Shown: positions 8,510 through 19,291 of the stretch, one piece after another
Layout: each line of letters starts with the position of its first letter
How positions within the stretch are numbered: position 1 is the first letter of the stretch
NCBI GenBank assembly: GCA_026706635.1
Contig: JAPOYJ010000075.1
Location: forward strand, 62,001 to 126,000
Length of the DNA: 64,000 bases
DNA from: Gemmatimonadota bacterium
Lineage (GTDB): Bacteria; Gemmatimonadota; Gemmatimonadetes; Longimicrobiales; Gaopeijiaceae
Reading direction: 5' to 3'
Translations under genes and position numbers: made by a program
The notes under the pieces: model-generated
The model's input: only the letters and a program-made list of their open reading frames with translations
Database searches by the model: none
Told to the model about the DNA's origin: nothing

Positions 8510-9585
8510 AGCAGCTCCGGGGGCAGCTCGCCGAGCAGACGCTTGAGGTCGTGCGACAGCTCCCGGGGCATCACCAGGGTGGCCGTGTCGGTCTGCACCA
8601 CGACGAGGTTCTCCACGCCAAGAAGCACGATGCGCCCCGATGTCGCAGCCGCCACATTGCCGCTGGCCTCGACCACGTGCACCTCGCCCTGGCGGATGTT
8701 GCCGGCTTCGTCGGGCCGGTGGTTGCGGGCATACGCCTCCCAGCTCCCCAGGTCGTCCCAGCGGAAGTCGGCCTCGATGCACCCCACGCGGTCGCTCCGC
8801 TCGAGCACCGCCTCGTCGACGCTGATCGTGGGGGCGTCGCGAAAGAAGGCGTCCGGGTCGCCGGCCTCCAGCCGCGCGGAGGCAGCGGCGATCTCCGGAG
8901 CCCACGCCCTCACCTCGTCCAGGAAGTGTCCGGCCGACCAGACGAAGATCCCCGAGTTCCAGAGGAAGCCCTGCCTGAGGTACTTCGCGGCCGTATCGGC
9001 CCCGGGCTTTTCGACGAAGGCGGCGACGCGGCATGCCGTGCGTCCCCCGGGGGCTTCTAGTCGCACTCCCGGCCGCAGGTACCCGTAGCCCGTCTCGGGA
9101 CGGTCGGGAGGCACCGCGATCGTCATGAGGAGACGCTCCCGCACCGCGACCTCGACCGCGGCCGAGATCGTCCCCCGGAGCTGCCCGGCGGACTCGACGA
9201 AGTGGTCGGCGTGCAGCGAGACCATCGCCGCTCCGGGGTCGCGCCGAGCGATCTCCCAGGCGGCTCGGGTCAGCACCGGCCCGGTTCCCCTTGGGCGACT
9301 CTCGGTCAGGAAGGACGATGCCGGAAGACCGGTGGCTTCCCGGATCGGCCCCACCAGCTCGTAGCTGCAGAGCGCCAGCGTGCGCTCGTGGGGAACCAGG
9401 CCGTCGAGGCGCGCCAGCGTGTCCACGATGAGGGGGCGCGAGGTGGCGAGCGGCAGCAGCTGCTTGGGACGCCCCCGGGTGCTGAGCGGCCAGAATCTCT
9501 GACCTGCCCCCCCGGCCAGGACGACCGCCCAGAGGCTGGGACGGGCCGGAGAGGGGTCGCCGGAGGCGCCGCTAGGCGACTTCAC
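8506..9585 (-). CDS. manC: Mannose-1-phosphate guanylyltransferase
   Basis: 359 residues from GTG 9585. Forms GDP-mannose from mannose-1-phosphate and GTP. Signatures: nucleotide loop VVLAGGAGQRFWPLST, the pyrophosphorylase RPKQLL, SLHADHF, the ETGYGYL...VEKP segment with substrate lysine, and LWNSGIFVW. The frame remains open upstream to 9726, but GTG 9585 gives the family length and starts just before the catalytic domain; the longer version would run into the oppositely oriented lipoprotein gene. It lacks the C-terminal isomerase domain of bifunctional ManC/AlgA. Overlaps the next gene by four bases, so the pair is an operon. Confidence 0.92.
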   Translation of the reverse strand: MKSPSGASGDPSPARPSLWAVVLAGGAGQRFWPLSTRGRPKQLLPLATSRPLIVDTLARLDGLVPHERTLALCSYELVGPIREATGLPASSFLTESRPRGTGPVLTRAAWEIARRDPGAAMVSLHADHFVESAGQLRGTISAAVEVAVRERLLMTIAVPPDRPETGYGYLRPGVRLEAPGGRTACRVAAFVEKPGADTAAKYLRQGFLWNSGIFVWSAGHFLDEVRAWAPEIAAASARLEAGDPDAFFRDAPTISVDEAVLERSDRVGCIEADFRWDDLGSWEAYARNHRPDEAGNIRQGEVHVVEASGNVAAATSGRIVLLGVENLVVVQTDTATLVMPRELSHDLKRLLGELPPELL

Positions 9586-9621
9586 ATTGACCCCGTCGCC
9601 GCCGCTGCGGTAGGTTGGTAC

Positions 9622-10170
9622 ATGCGTGCACGATGTGTCTTCCTCGCTTTCTCGCTCGTCCCGATCTCGGCGTGCGGAGGCGATCCGTATCAGGTTCCCT
9701 GGTCGACCGACGTGGACACGGTGCATCTCTTCGCCCTGTCGCGTCCAGAACCCAACCTGGCGTCAGCCTTCGACTTCTACAACCGTCGTGGCCGTACGCT
9801 CGAGGCCGTCACGACCGGAACGCAGTGGGACCTGGTGGCGGACGAGGTGGATGGTGCCTTCCGCTGGCTTCCGCCCGGCACACTGGGCGTGAGCTCCGAC
9901 GCCGGACTCGCCACCCTGGAGGGCGAGAGCTTCGACGAGCTGGCCATCGCGCCCGACGACACCGCCAGCTACGAGAGCGACGAGCCGATCCCGATCCGCC
10001 TGGACGAGGTCTACGTCGTCCGCACCCGGAGGCTCCAGGGCAGCTTCGCCAGCTGCAACTACTTCGGGAAGATCGAGGTCCTCGAGACAGATCCTCTCCT
10101 GGGCATTGTGCGCTTCCGCTTCGACCTGAATCCGGTCTGCAACAACCTCGCCTTGATCCCGCCAGAGTAG
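9622..10170 (+). CDS. Small lipoprotein of unknown function
   Basis: 182 residues from ATG 9622. A short basic N-terminus, a hydrophobic stretch and the lipobox ISAC at about residues 16-19 indicate a lipid-anchored protein. The mature part has a beta-rich, acidic sequence (SYESDEPIPIRLDEVYVVRTRR) and two further cysteines, in SCNYFG and NPVCNN, which may pair. I do not recognise a family. Ends 24 bp before serS on the same strand. Confidence 0.65.
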   Translation: MRARCVFLAFSLVPISACGGDPYQVPWSTDVDTVHLFALSRPEPNLASAFDFYNRRGRTLEAVTTGTQWDLVADEVDGAFRWLPPGTLGVSSDAGLATLEGESFDELAIAPDDTASYESDEPIPIRLDEVYVVRTRRLQGSFASCNYFGKIEVLETDPLLGIVRFRFDLNPVCNNLALIPPE

Positions 10171-10194
10171 CGTACAGCCGGGAGCTGAGCTGAC

Positions 10195-11490
10195 GTGCTG
10201 GAGATCGGCAGGCTGCGCAGGGAGCCCGACCTCGTGGCCGCCGCGCTGGACCGTCGCGCCCTCCCCGGGGCGGCCGAGGCGGTGGCGGCGATCCTGGAGA
10301 GGGACCGCAGGCGGCGCGAGGAGCTCACTCGGCTAAATGGGCTCCGCGCCACCCGCAACCGGGTCTCGAAGGAGATCGGAGCGGCGAAGCGCGAGGGCCG
10401 GGACGCGGGCGCCGAGATCGAGCGGATGCGAGGACTCCGCGCCGAGATCGCCGAGATCGACGCCTCGATAGCGGCCTCCGGCGAGTGGATCGCAAGCGAG
10501 CTCGCAGGGCTCCCCAACCTTCCCGACCCCGAGGTGCCGACAGGCGGCGAGTCGGAGAACCTGGTGGTGCGGAGGAGCGGCGAGGCGCCGCCCTTCGACT
10601 TCGAGCCGCTGCCTCACTGGGAGCTTGGCAGCTCGCTCGGCATACTCGACACCGACGCGGGCTCCAGGGTCTCGGGATCGGGATTCCTGGTGCTGAGGGG
10701 CGCGGGCGCGGCGCTCCAGCGGGGTCTGATCGACTGGATGATCCGCCTGCACACCGGCGAGCACGGCTACACCGAGGTGCGCGTCCCGTATCTGGTCCGG
10801 GAGGAGGCGATGCACGGCACGGGGCAGCTGCCGAAGTTCGCCGAGGAGTCGTACGCGACCGCTCGCGACGGGCTCTGGCTGATTCCAACGGCGGAGGTCC
10901 CGGTGACCAACCTCCACCGGGGCGAGATCCTCCCCGGGGACTCGCTCCCCAGAAGGTACGTGGCGTACTCGCCCTGCTTTCGGAGGGAGGCGGGAGCGGC
11001 GGGGAGGGACACCCGCGGGATGCTGCGCGTGCACCAGTTCGACAAGGTCGAGCTCGTGCGCTTCGAGAGGCCCGATGACAGCCGCCGGGCGCTAGAGGTG
11101 CTGACCGGCGAGGCGGCGCGGATCCTGGAGCTCCTCGGCCTCCGCTACCGCGTGGTCACGCTGGCTAGCGAGGATCTTGGCTTCTCCGCCTCCCTCACCT
11201 ACGACCTGGAGGTGTGGTCGCCGGGGGTGCGGCAGTGGCTGGAGGTGTCGAGCTGCTCGACCTTCACCGACTTCCAGAGCCGGCGAGCCAACATTCGCTT
11301 CCGCCCCGTTCAGGGCGCCCCGACCGAGTTCGTGCACACGCTGAATGGCTCGGCGCTGGCGCTCCCCAGGCTGATGGCCGCGCTGCTCGAGAGCTGCCAG
11401 CGAGCCGACGGGTCGGTGCGGCTTCCGAGCGTGCTGGAGCCGGCGCTGGGCTTCGTCGAGATCCCGGCCGCTAGCCCGCCAGCGCGATGA
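10195..11490 (+). CDS. serS: Seryl-tRNA synthetase
   Basis: 431 residues from GTG 10195. Charges tRNA-Ser and, where a selenocysteine system exists, also tRNA-Sec, which is relevant to selB at 29534. The N-terminal coiled-coil arm (residues about 25-105) is followed by the class II catalytic core: HTGEHGYTEVRVPYLV, GTGQLPKF, the PTAEVPVTNLH motif, motif 2 CFRREAG and motif 3 LEVSSCSTFTDFQSRR, ending in NGSALALPRLMAALLE. Full length with no missing motif. Its stop overlaps the histidine-kinase start (ATGA). Confidence 0.96.
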   Translation: MLEIGRLRREPDLVAAALDRRALPGAAEAVAAILERDRRRREELTRLNGLRATRNRVSKEIGAAKREGRDAGAEIERMRGLRAEIAEIDASIAASGEWIASELAGLPNLPDPEVPTGGESENLVVRRSGEAPPFDFEPLPHWELGSSLGILDTDAGSRVSGSGFLVLRGAGAALQRGLIDWMIRLHTGEHGYTEVRVPYLVREEAMHGTGQLPKFAEESYATARDGLWLIPTAEVPVTNLHRGEILPGDSLPRRYVAYSPCFRREAGAAGRDTRGMLRVHQFDKVELVRFERPDDSRRALEVLTGEAARILELLGLRYRVVTLASEDLGFSASLTYDLEVWSPGVRQWLEVSSCSTFTDFQSRRANIRFRPVQGAPTEFVHTLNGSALALPRLMAALLESCQRADGSVRLPSVLEPALGFVEIPAASPPAR

Positions 11491-12695
11491 GATGGGGCCG
11501 GCTGCCCTCGCCAGCCAACCCGCGCACTTGGCCGGCGGCGCTTGCCCTCCTCCTCATGGCGCTCCTCGTCCTCTTCATGGTCTACGCGGGCCAGATCGTG
11601 CGCTCCCAGCAGGCGGACGCCGAGACCTTCACGCGCATCTACGCCGTGGCGCTCGAGGGGCTCACCAGCCAGGAGTCCGACGGCGCCCTGGCGGCGCTCA
11701 CCGAGCTCCAGAGCGAGCTCGTGCAGCTCGGTGTGCCCTTTGTGGTCACCTCCGAGCCCGGAGGGCGCTACAGCACCCATGCCAACCTCCCCTTCGCGGT
11801 CTCCACCCCCCCCACTCCCGACGAGGTGGCGCGCATCGTGCGCTACGCGGCCGAGCTCGACGCCCGAAACGCTCCCGTCGGCGATCCCGGAAGCCAGCTC
11901 GTGCACTACGGGATCACCCCGGAGGCCGCCCGCCTGCGCTGGATGCCCTGGATCTGGGCGACGGGTCTGCTCCTGACGATCCTCCTGGCGGCGGCTCTCC
12001 TCCGCTATCAGCGGCAGCGGCACGCCGAGCAGGCGTGGACGGCGATGGCCCGGGAGCTGGCGCACCAGCTCGGCACGCCGATCAGCTCGCTCCAGGGGTG
12101 GGTCGAGTTGCTGGCCCTTGACCCCGGAGAGCGGCCGGCCGAGATGGGAAGGGGAGAGATCGCGGCGGCGATCGAGGAGGACCTGGTCCGGCTGGAGCGG
12201 GTGAGCCGCCGCTTCGAGCTAATCGGCCGGGAGCCTGAGCTGGAACGGATCTCCCTCGGCGCGGTGGTCGACGAGCTGAGGGGGTACATGGAGGCGAGGC
12301 TGCCCCGCCTCGGCCCCGGGGTGGCGCTGCACGTCGATGTCCCCCACGACCTCCCGGAGGTGCGTGGCCACCAGGTGCTCCTCGCATGGGCGTTGGAGAA
12401 TGTGGTGAAGAACTCCCTCGACGCGATGGCGGGCGGAGGGGGGGCGATCACCATCTCGGCGAGGGCCGAAGGGGGCTGGGTCATCCTCTCGGTGCGCGAC
12501 ACCGGACCGGGGGTGCCGGCCGATATCCGCGACCGCGTCTTCGACCCGGGGGTGACGACCAAGGCGGGGGGGTGGGGGGTGGGGCTGACTCTCACCCGGA
12601 GGATCGTCGAGGGCGTGCACCGCGGGCGCATCGAGCTGAGGGACCGGGACGATCGCGGCGTCATCTTCCAGTCCCGGCTTCCGCAGGCGCGGTAG
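11487..12695 (+). CDS. Membrane sensor histidine kinase (orphan)
   Basis: 402 residues, ATG overlapping the serS stop. Transmembrane segments at about 16-36 and 152-172 enclose an extracytoplasmic sensor region. The HisKA box ELAHQLGTPISS places the phospho-accepting His near residue 192, followed by the ATPase motifs ENVVKNSLDAM (N box), DTGPGVP (G1) and GGWGVGLTLT (G2). The architecture is that of a two-component sensor, but no response regulator lies next to it, so its partner is elsewhere. Translational coupling to serS is unusual and may mean only compact packing. Confidence 0.88.
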   Translation: MRWGRLPSPANPRTWPAALALLLMALLVLFMVYAGQIVRSQQADAETFTRIYAVALEGLTSQESDGALAALTELQSELVQLGVPFVVTSEPGGRYSTHANLPFAVSTPPTPDEVARIVRYAAELDARNAPVGDPGSQLVHYGITPEAARLRWMPWIWATGLLLTILLAAALLRYQRQRHAEQAWTAMARELAHQLGTPISSLQGWVELLALDPGERPAEMGRGEIAAAIEEDLVRLERVSRRFELIGREPELERISLGAVVDELRGYMEARLPRLGPGVALHVDVPHDLPEVRGHQVLLAWALENVVKNSLDAMAGGGGAITISARAEGGWVILSVRDTGPGVPADIRDRVFDPGVTTKAGGWGVGLTLTRRIVEGVHRGRIELRDRDDRGVIFQSRLPQAR

Positions 12696-12726
12696 CGCTG
12701 CACTCGGTCTGGACGGAGCGAGCATC

Positions 12727-14997
<2,271 letters not shown>

Positions 14998-15000
<3 letters not shown>

Positions 15001-15055
15001 CAGCCCGTGGACAAACCTCCCACGGCACGAGCAGCGCTGCATCCAGAGCCTGGAG
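14998..15055 (-). repeat. Partial intergenic repeat (box plus core)
   Basis: Reversed partial copy: from the pcrA TAG onward, about 30 bases are identical to the reverse complement of the box end of the 22544-22664 copy (CAGCCCGTGGACAAACCTCC and onward), followed by the GCAGCGCTGCATCC core. The palindrome tip is missing. The pcrA stop codon itself lies in the repeat. Confidence 0.65.
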
Positions 15056-15076
15056 TCTGCTACCTTTCCCTGGGAA

Positions 15077-15466
15077 ATGCCCACCTACGACTACAGATGC
15101 ACGGCCTGCGGGCGCGACTTCGAGCTATTTCAGCGGATGAGCGACCGCGCCGAGGCCGAGTGTCCCGGCTGCGGGAGGGAGGCCGAACGGCTGATTTCCG
15201 GCGGGGCGGGCTTCCTCTTCAGGGGGGATGGCTTCTACATCACCGACTACAGGTCGGAGGACTACCGCAAGCGGGAGCGCGCCGAGGGGGAGGCTGGCGG
15301 CTCCAAGGAGGGCGGCAAGGAGCGCGCCGAGAGTACCGGTAGCGATACCGCCGCAACCTCCGGGAAGGAGGCCGGCTCGGAGCAGGGAGCCCCCAGGAAG
15401 GGCGCTGGCAAGGGGGCGGGGAAGTCACCGAAGCCGAAGGGGACTGGCGACGCAGGGGACGGCTAG
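15077..15466 (+). CDS. FmdB-family zinc-ribbon protein
   Basis: 129 residues from ATG 15077. The first 45 residues are the FmdB/CxxC zinc ribbon: [12 protein letters not shown], then CPGCG, binding one zinc, with the expected FE..Q and a basic R following. The remaining 80 residues are a low-complexity tail of G, K, E, A and S, probably disordered. Members of this small family occur widely and were first reported as regulators near formamidase/amidase genes; their biochemical role is unsettled. Sits between pcrA and argS without obvious partners. Confidence 0.85.
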   Translation: MPTYDYRCTACGRDFELFQRMSDRAEAECPGCGREAERLISGGAGFLFRGDGFYITDYRSEDYRKRERAEGEAGGSKEGGKERAESTGSDTAATSGKEAGSEQGAPRKGAGKGAGKSPKPKGTGDAGDG

Positions 15467-15491
15467 CGCCCCCGTGTCCGCCCTTGACTGA

Positions 15492-17180
15492 ATGACAGCG
15501 GAGCGAATCGCAGCCGCGCTGCGCGAGGCCGCCGCGGGCCTCGGCGCGCCGGGTGCCGATGTCCAGCTGGAGCGTCCCAAGGATCCCTCCCACGGCGATC
15601 TCGCCTCCAACCTTGCCCTCGCCCTCGCCTCGCGCCTTCGCCGCGCCCCCCGCGAGATCGCCGCCGATCTGAAGGGGCGTCTGGACGGCCTCGCTGGAAT
15701 CGACCGGATCGAGGTTGCCGGACCCGGCTTCCTGAACTTCTTCCTGGAGCTGCGCGCCGTGGGCGAAGCGTTGGGGCGCATTCTCGCCGAGCGGAGCGAC
15801 TACGGTCGCAGTCGGGAGGGGGAGGGCAGGCGGATAATGGTCGAATTCGTCTCCGCCAACCCCACCGGACCGCTCCACCTGGGGCACGGGCGCCAGGCGG
15901 CTCTGGGCGACGCTCTGGCCTCGCTCCTGGAGTGGTCGGGGTGGAGCGTCCACCGTGAGTTCTACTTCAACGACGCGGGCCGCCAGACCGAGCTCCTGGC
16001 GGAGAGCGTGCTGGCGCGCTACCGGCAGCTCCTGGGCCACGAGGATCCGGTCCCCAAGGGGGGCTACCAGGGGGAGTACGTCGCCGAGATCGCACGTGCG
16101 CTCCTGGAGCGCGACGGGCTGCGGTACGAGGACGACGCAGGCGGAGCGGAGCTCGAGGCGATCCGGCGCTTCGCGATCGAGGCCATGCAGGAGACGCAGA
16201 AGAGGTACCTCGCCGCCTTCGGAGTCCGCTTCGACGAGTACTTCGCGGAGACCGCCCTCTACCGCGAAGGCCGCGTCCGGGCGACGCTCCAGGCGCTGGA
16301 CGAGGCCGGGGTCGTCTACGAACGCGATGGCGCCACCTGGCTCCGCACCGCGACCTTCGGCGACCAGAAGGACCGCGTCATGCTCAAGAGCGATGGATCG
16401 GCCACCTACTTCCTCCCCGACGTTGCCTACCACGTCGGCAAGTGGGAGCGCGGCTTCCGCGATGTGATCAATGTGCAGGGCGCCGACCACCACAGCACCG
16501 TCGACCGGGTGCGGGCCGGCCTCCAGGCGCTTGGCATCCCGGAGGGCTACCCGGAGTACCTCCTGCACCAGATGGTGACCGTCGTCAGGGGCGACGAGGA
16601 GGTGCGCTTCTCCAAGCGCTCGGGCTCCTACACCACGCTGGGCGAGCTCATCGAGGAGGTGGGAGTCGATGTGGCGCGCTACTTCTTCCTGATCCGGCGC
16701 CCCGAGGCCCACCTGGTCTTCGATCTGGAGCTCGCGCTCGACCAGTCCGACAAGAACCCCGTCTACAAGGTCAAGTACGCCCATGCCCGCCTCTGCCGCC
16801 TATCGCGGATCGCTCGCCGGAGGGGCTGGGACGGGATGGACGGACCCGACGCCCCGGAGGCCGACGCCTCGCTACTCTCGGCACCTTCGGAACGAGAGCT
16901 GACCAAGCGTCTGGCGGACTTTCCGGCGACGCTTGGACGGGCGACGAAGGCCCGGGCGCCGCACATCCTCTGCGACTACCTGGAGCGGACGGCCGGAGTG
17001 GTCAACTCCTGGTACCAGGCCGGGCACCCTTCGCGCGATCCGGAGGCGAGCGCTCTCGTGGAGGACGAACCCACCAGGCGGGCCAGGCTGACGCTGGCCG
17101 TCGCGGCCCGCATCGTGCTCGCCAACGGCCTCCAGGTCCTCGGCATCGAGGCGCCCGCACGGATGACCCGCGGCTCTTGA
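15492..17180 (+). CDS. argS: Arginyl-tRNA synthetase
   Basis: 562 residues, class Ia enzyme that charges tRNA-Arg. Signatures: an N-terminal additional domain, then NPTGPLHLGHGRQAALGD (HLGH version of HIGH) near residue 118, YFNDAGRQ, the DYxxxD-like region VINVQGADHHSTVDR, and the ArgRS-specific RFSKRSGSYTTL in place of KMSKS. The C-terminal DALR anticodon-binding domain includes YAHARLCRL, ending at ARMTRGS. Start ATG 15492 is 26 bp after the FmdB gene. Confidence 0.95.
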   Translation: MTAERIAAALREAAAGLGAPGADVQLERPKDPSHGDLASNLALALASRLRRAPREIAADLKGRLDGLAGIDRIEVAGPGFLNFFLELRAVGEALGRILAERSDYGRSREGEGRRIMVEFVSANPTGPLHLGHGRQAALGDALASLLEWSGWSVHREFYFNDAGRQTELLAESVLARYRQLLGHEDPVPKGGYQGEYVAEIARALLERDGLRYEDDAGGAELEAIRRFAIEAMQETQKRYLAAFGVRFDEYFAETALYREGRVRATLQALDEAGVVYERDGATWLRTATFGDQKDRVMLKSDGSATYFLPDVAYHVGKWERGFRDVINVQGADHHSTVDRVRAGLQALGIPEGYPEYLLHQMVTVVRGDEEVRFSKRSGSYTTLGELIEEVGVDVARYFFLIRRPEAHLVFDLELALDQSDKNPVYKVKYAHARLCRLSRIARRRGWDGMDGPDAPEADASLLSAPSERELTKRLADFPATLGRATKARAPHILCDYLERTAGVVNSWYQAGHPSRDPEASALVEDEPTRRARLTLAVAARIVLANGLQVLGIEAPARMTRGS

Positions 17181-17256
17181 GCTATCGTGCACTGGTGGTG
17201 CGGGCAGCCCGTGGACAGACGGCCCACGGTGAATTCCGGGGTGGTCTTCCAAATGG

Positions 17257-17282
17257 TGACAGATTCGAGGGGTTATTTGTCA
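17257..17282. promoter_or_regulatory. Operator TGACAGAT-N10-ATTTGTCA upstream of the PfkB kinase
   Basis: Same half-site spacing as at 12728 and 21498, with one mismatch in the right half. It lies about 30 bp before the kinase start, in a locally AT-richer stretch that stands out from the GC-rich surroundings. Confidence 0.55.
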
Positions 17283-17298
17283 TGATGAATGCATGATT

Positions 17299-17324
17299 GG
17301 ACAGATTACATGCCTATTTTGTCA
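17299..17324. promoter_or_regulatory. Second, weaker operator overlapping the kinase start
   Basis: GGACAGAT-N10-TTTTGTCA, three mismatches from the consensus, begins exactly 42 bp (four helical turns) after the previous site and covers the ATG at 17310. The phasing suggests a tandem site for one dimeric regulator. Confidence 0.4.
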
Positions 17325-18260
17325 CTGGGAACGATCGCCCTAGATCGCGTCTCCACCCCGGCGGGCCGGGTGGAGGAGGCGGTCGGGGGCTCGGCCGTCT
17401 TCTTCTGCGCGGCGGCTTCGCTGCTCTCCGAGGTGCGGGTCGTCGGCGTGGTGGGGGACGACTACCCGCTCCTCGAGCTCGACTTCCTGAGGGAGCGCGG
17501 TGTTGACTTCGGCGGGGTCGCGCAGCTGCCCGGGCCGAGCTTCTTCTGGTCCGGGGAGTACAGCGAGGACTTTCGGAGCCGAACGACGCTGGAGACCCGC
17601 CCCGGTGTGCTCGCGGACTTCGACCCCCGGGTGCCCGAGGGATGGCGCGACTCCACGATGATCTTCCTGGGCAATACCGACCCGGGATTGCAGCTCGCCC
17701 TTCTGGATCGCACCGAGGGCCCCTCCCTCGTGGTCGCCGACACGATGAACTACTGGATAGAGGAGACGCGGGAGGCTCTGATGCGGCTTCTGGCGCGGAT
17801 CGACGTGCTGCTCGTCAACGACGAGGAGGCCGTCCAGCTCTCCGGCGCGGACGACCTGGCGAAGGCAGCCGCCTGCATCAGGTCGCTGGGCCCCAGCGTC
17901 GTCGTCATCAAGCGGGGCGAGGCGGGGGCGACGCTCTACGGCGCGGGGTGGTCGCACTCCTGCCCCTCCTTTGCGCCGGACCGCCTGCGGGACCCCACCG
18001 GCGCGGGCGACGCCTTCGCGGGGGGCTTCATGGGGCGGCTGGAGAGGGAGGGCCGCCACGACCGGGTCGCCCTCTGCCGCGCTGCCGCCTTCGGAGCGGC
18101 GGCTGGCTCCTTTGCGGTGGAGGACTTCTCGGTCGAGCGCTTCCGATCGCTCACCGTGGACGAGCTCGCGGCGCGCGCCCGGGCGATCGCGCTTGCGGCC
18201 CCGCCACCGGCAGGAACGAGCGGGGCGGAGGCAGCCCGGCTCAGTGGAAGGCAGCGATGA
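17310..18260 (+). CDS. PfkB-family carbohydrate or nucleoside kinase
   Basis: 316 residues from ATG 17310 (MPILSLGTIALDRV). An earlier ATG at 17289 is in frame but would encode the second operator as protein, so the later start is preferred. Ribokinase fold: the N-terminal substrate-binding strand, a GGSAVFF segment near residue 28, and the catalytic and ATP-binding signature DPTGAGDAFAGGF near residue 230 with the base Asp. PfkB enzymes phosphorylate sugars, nucleosides or related alcohols; the substrate cannot be predicted here. Its stop overlaps the purM start (ATGA), so purine context is possible but not proof. Confidence 0.85.
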   Translation: MPILSLGTIALDRVSTPAGRVEEAVGGSAVFFCAAASLLSEVRVVGVVGDDYPLLELDFLRERGVDFGGVAQLPGPSFFWSGEYSEDFRSRTTLETRPGVLADFDPRVPEGWRDSTMIFLGNTDPGLQLALLDRTEGPSLVVADTMNYWIEETREALMRLLARIDVLLVNDEEAVQLSGADDLAKAAACIRSLGPSVVVIKRGEAGATLYGAGWSHSCPSFAPDRLRDPTGAGDAFAGGFMGRLEREGRHDRVALCRAAAFGAAAGSFAVEDFSVERFRSLTVDELAARARAIALAAPPPAGTSGAEAARLSGRQR

Positions 18261-19291
18261 CCGAGGGGCTCACCTACCGGGACGTCGGGGTGGATCTCGC
18301 CTCGGCCGATCGCGCCAAGAGGGCGATGGCGCCGCTGCTCCGGGGTGCGAGCGACGAGAACACCCTCTCCGGGCTCGGGGCCTTCGGGGGGCTCTACGCC
18401 ATGCCGGCCGACCTCTCCGAACCCGTCCTCGTCGCCAGCGCGGACGGGGTGGGCACCAAGCTGAAGGTCGCCTTCGCCACCGGTAGGCACGACACCGTCG
18501 GCCGGGATCTCGTCAACCACTGCGTCAACGACATCCTGGTCCAGGGCGCCAGGCCGCTCTTCTTCCTCGACTATCTGGCGGTCGGCGACCTGGACGAGTC
18601 CGTGGTCGAGTCGGTCGTCGGCGGAGTTGCGCGGGGGTGCCGCGAGAACGACTGTGCGCTCCTGGGCGGCGAGACCGCCGAGATGCCCGACTTCTACGCC
18701 CCCGGAGAGTACGACCTGGCGGGCTTCGTGGTCGGGGTGGTCGAGCGTTCCCGCCTCGTGGACGGCGCCTCCGCGAGGGAGGGGGACACCCTGATCGCGC
18801 TCCCCTCCTCGGGACTCCACACCAACGGCTTCACACTGGCGCGCTCGATCGTCTTCGAGCGGATGGGCCTCGGTGTGGACGACCCCTTCCCAGGCGAGTC
18901 CGCCACCGTCGGCGAGGTGCTGCTCCGGGAGCACAGGTCGTACCTGGGGGAGCTCCGGCCCCTCCTGGAGCGGGGGTGGGTGCGGGCGCTGGCGCATGTG
19001 ACGGGCGGCGGTATCGGAGGCAACCTGCCCCGCGTCCTCCCCGACGGCCTAGGCGCCCGGATCGATCTGGGCTCCTGGCGAGTGCCGAACGTCTTTCGCA
19101 TCCTTGGCCAGGGCGGGGGCGTGGCGGAGGAAGAGATGTACCGGGTCTTCAACATGGGGGTGGGGATGATCGTGGTGGTGGCGCCGGAGAACGGGTCGGG
19201 GGCGCTGGCCGCGCTTGGGGAGGGCGCATGGCCGATCGGCGCGGTGGTCGCCGGCGAGGGTGTGGAGCTTGACGGGCAGGTGCGGCGGTAG
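18257..19291 (+). CDS. purM: Phosphoribosylformylglycinamidine cyclo-ligase
   Basis: 344 residues from ATG 18257, overlapping the kinase stop. Catalyses ATP-dependent closure of the aminoimidazole ring in purine synthesis. The N-terminus TYRDVGVDL, VASADGVGTKLKVA, NDILVQGARPLFFLDY, the GGETAEMPDFY motif and LPSSGLHTNGFTLAR are the family core; ATP site and dimer loops look intact. Other pur genes are not adjacent. Confidence 0.95.
   Translation: MTEGLTYRDVGVDLASADRAKRAMAPLLRGASDENTLSGLGAFGGLYAMPADLSEPVLVASADGVGTKLKVAFATGRHDTVGRDLVNHCVNDILVQGARPLFFLDYLAVGDLDESVVESVVGGVARGCRENDCALLGGETAEMPDFYAPGEYDLAGFVVGVVERSRLVDGASAREGDTLIALPSSGLHTNGFTLARSIVFERMGLGVDDPFPGESATVGEVLLREHRSYLGELRPLLERGWVRALAHVTGGGIGGNLPRVLPDGLGARIDLGSWRVPNVFRILGQGGGVAEEEMYRVFNMGVGMIVVVAPENGSGALAALGEGAWPIGAVVAGEGVELDGQVRR

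Noticed and set aside
7139-9088. Long plus-strand open frames opposite manC and the GlmU-like gene; likewise 41162-43654 minus and 2596-4461 plus
   Set aside because: They are high-GC shadow frames: rich in R, P and A, with no family motifs, and opposite or overlapping genes with full catalytic signatures.
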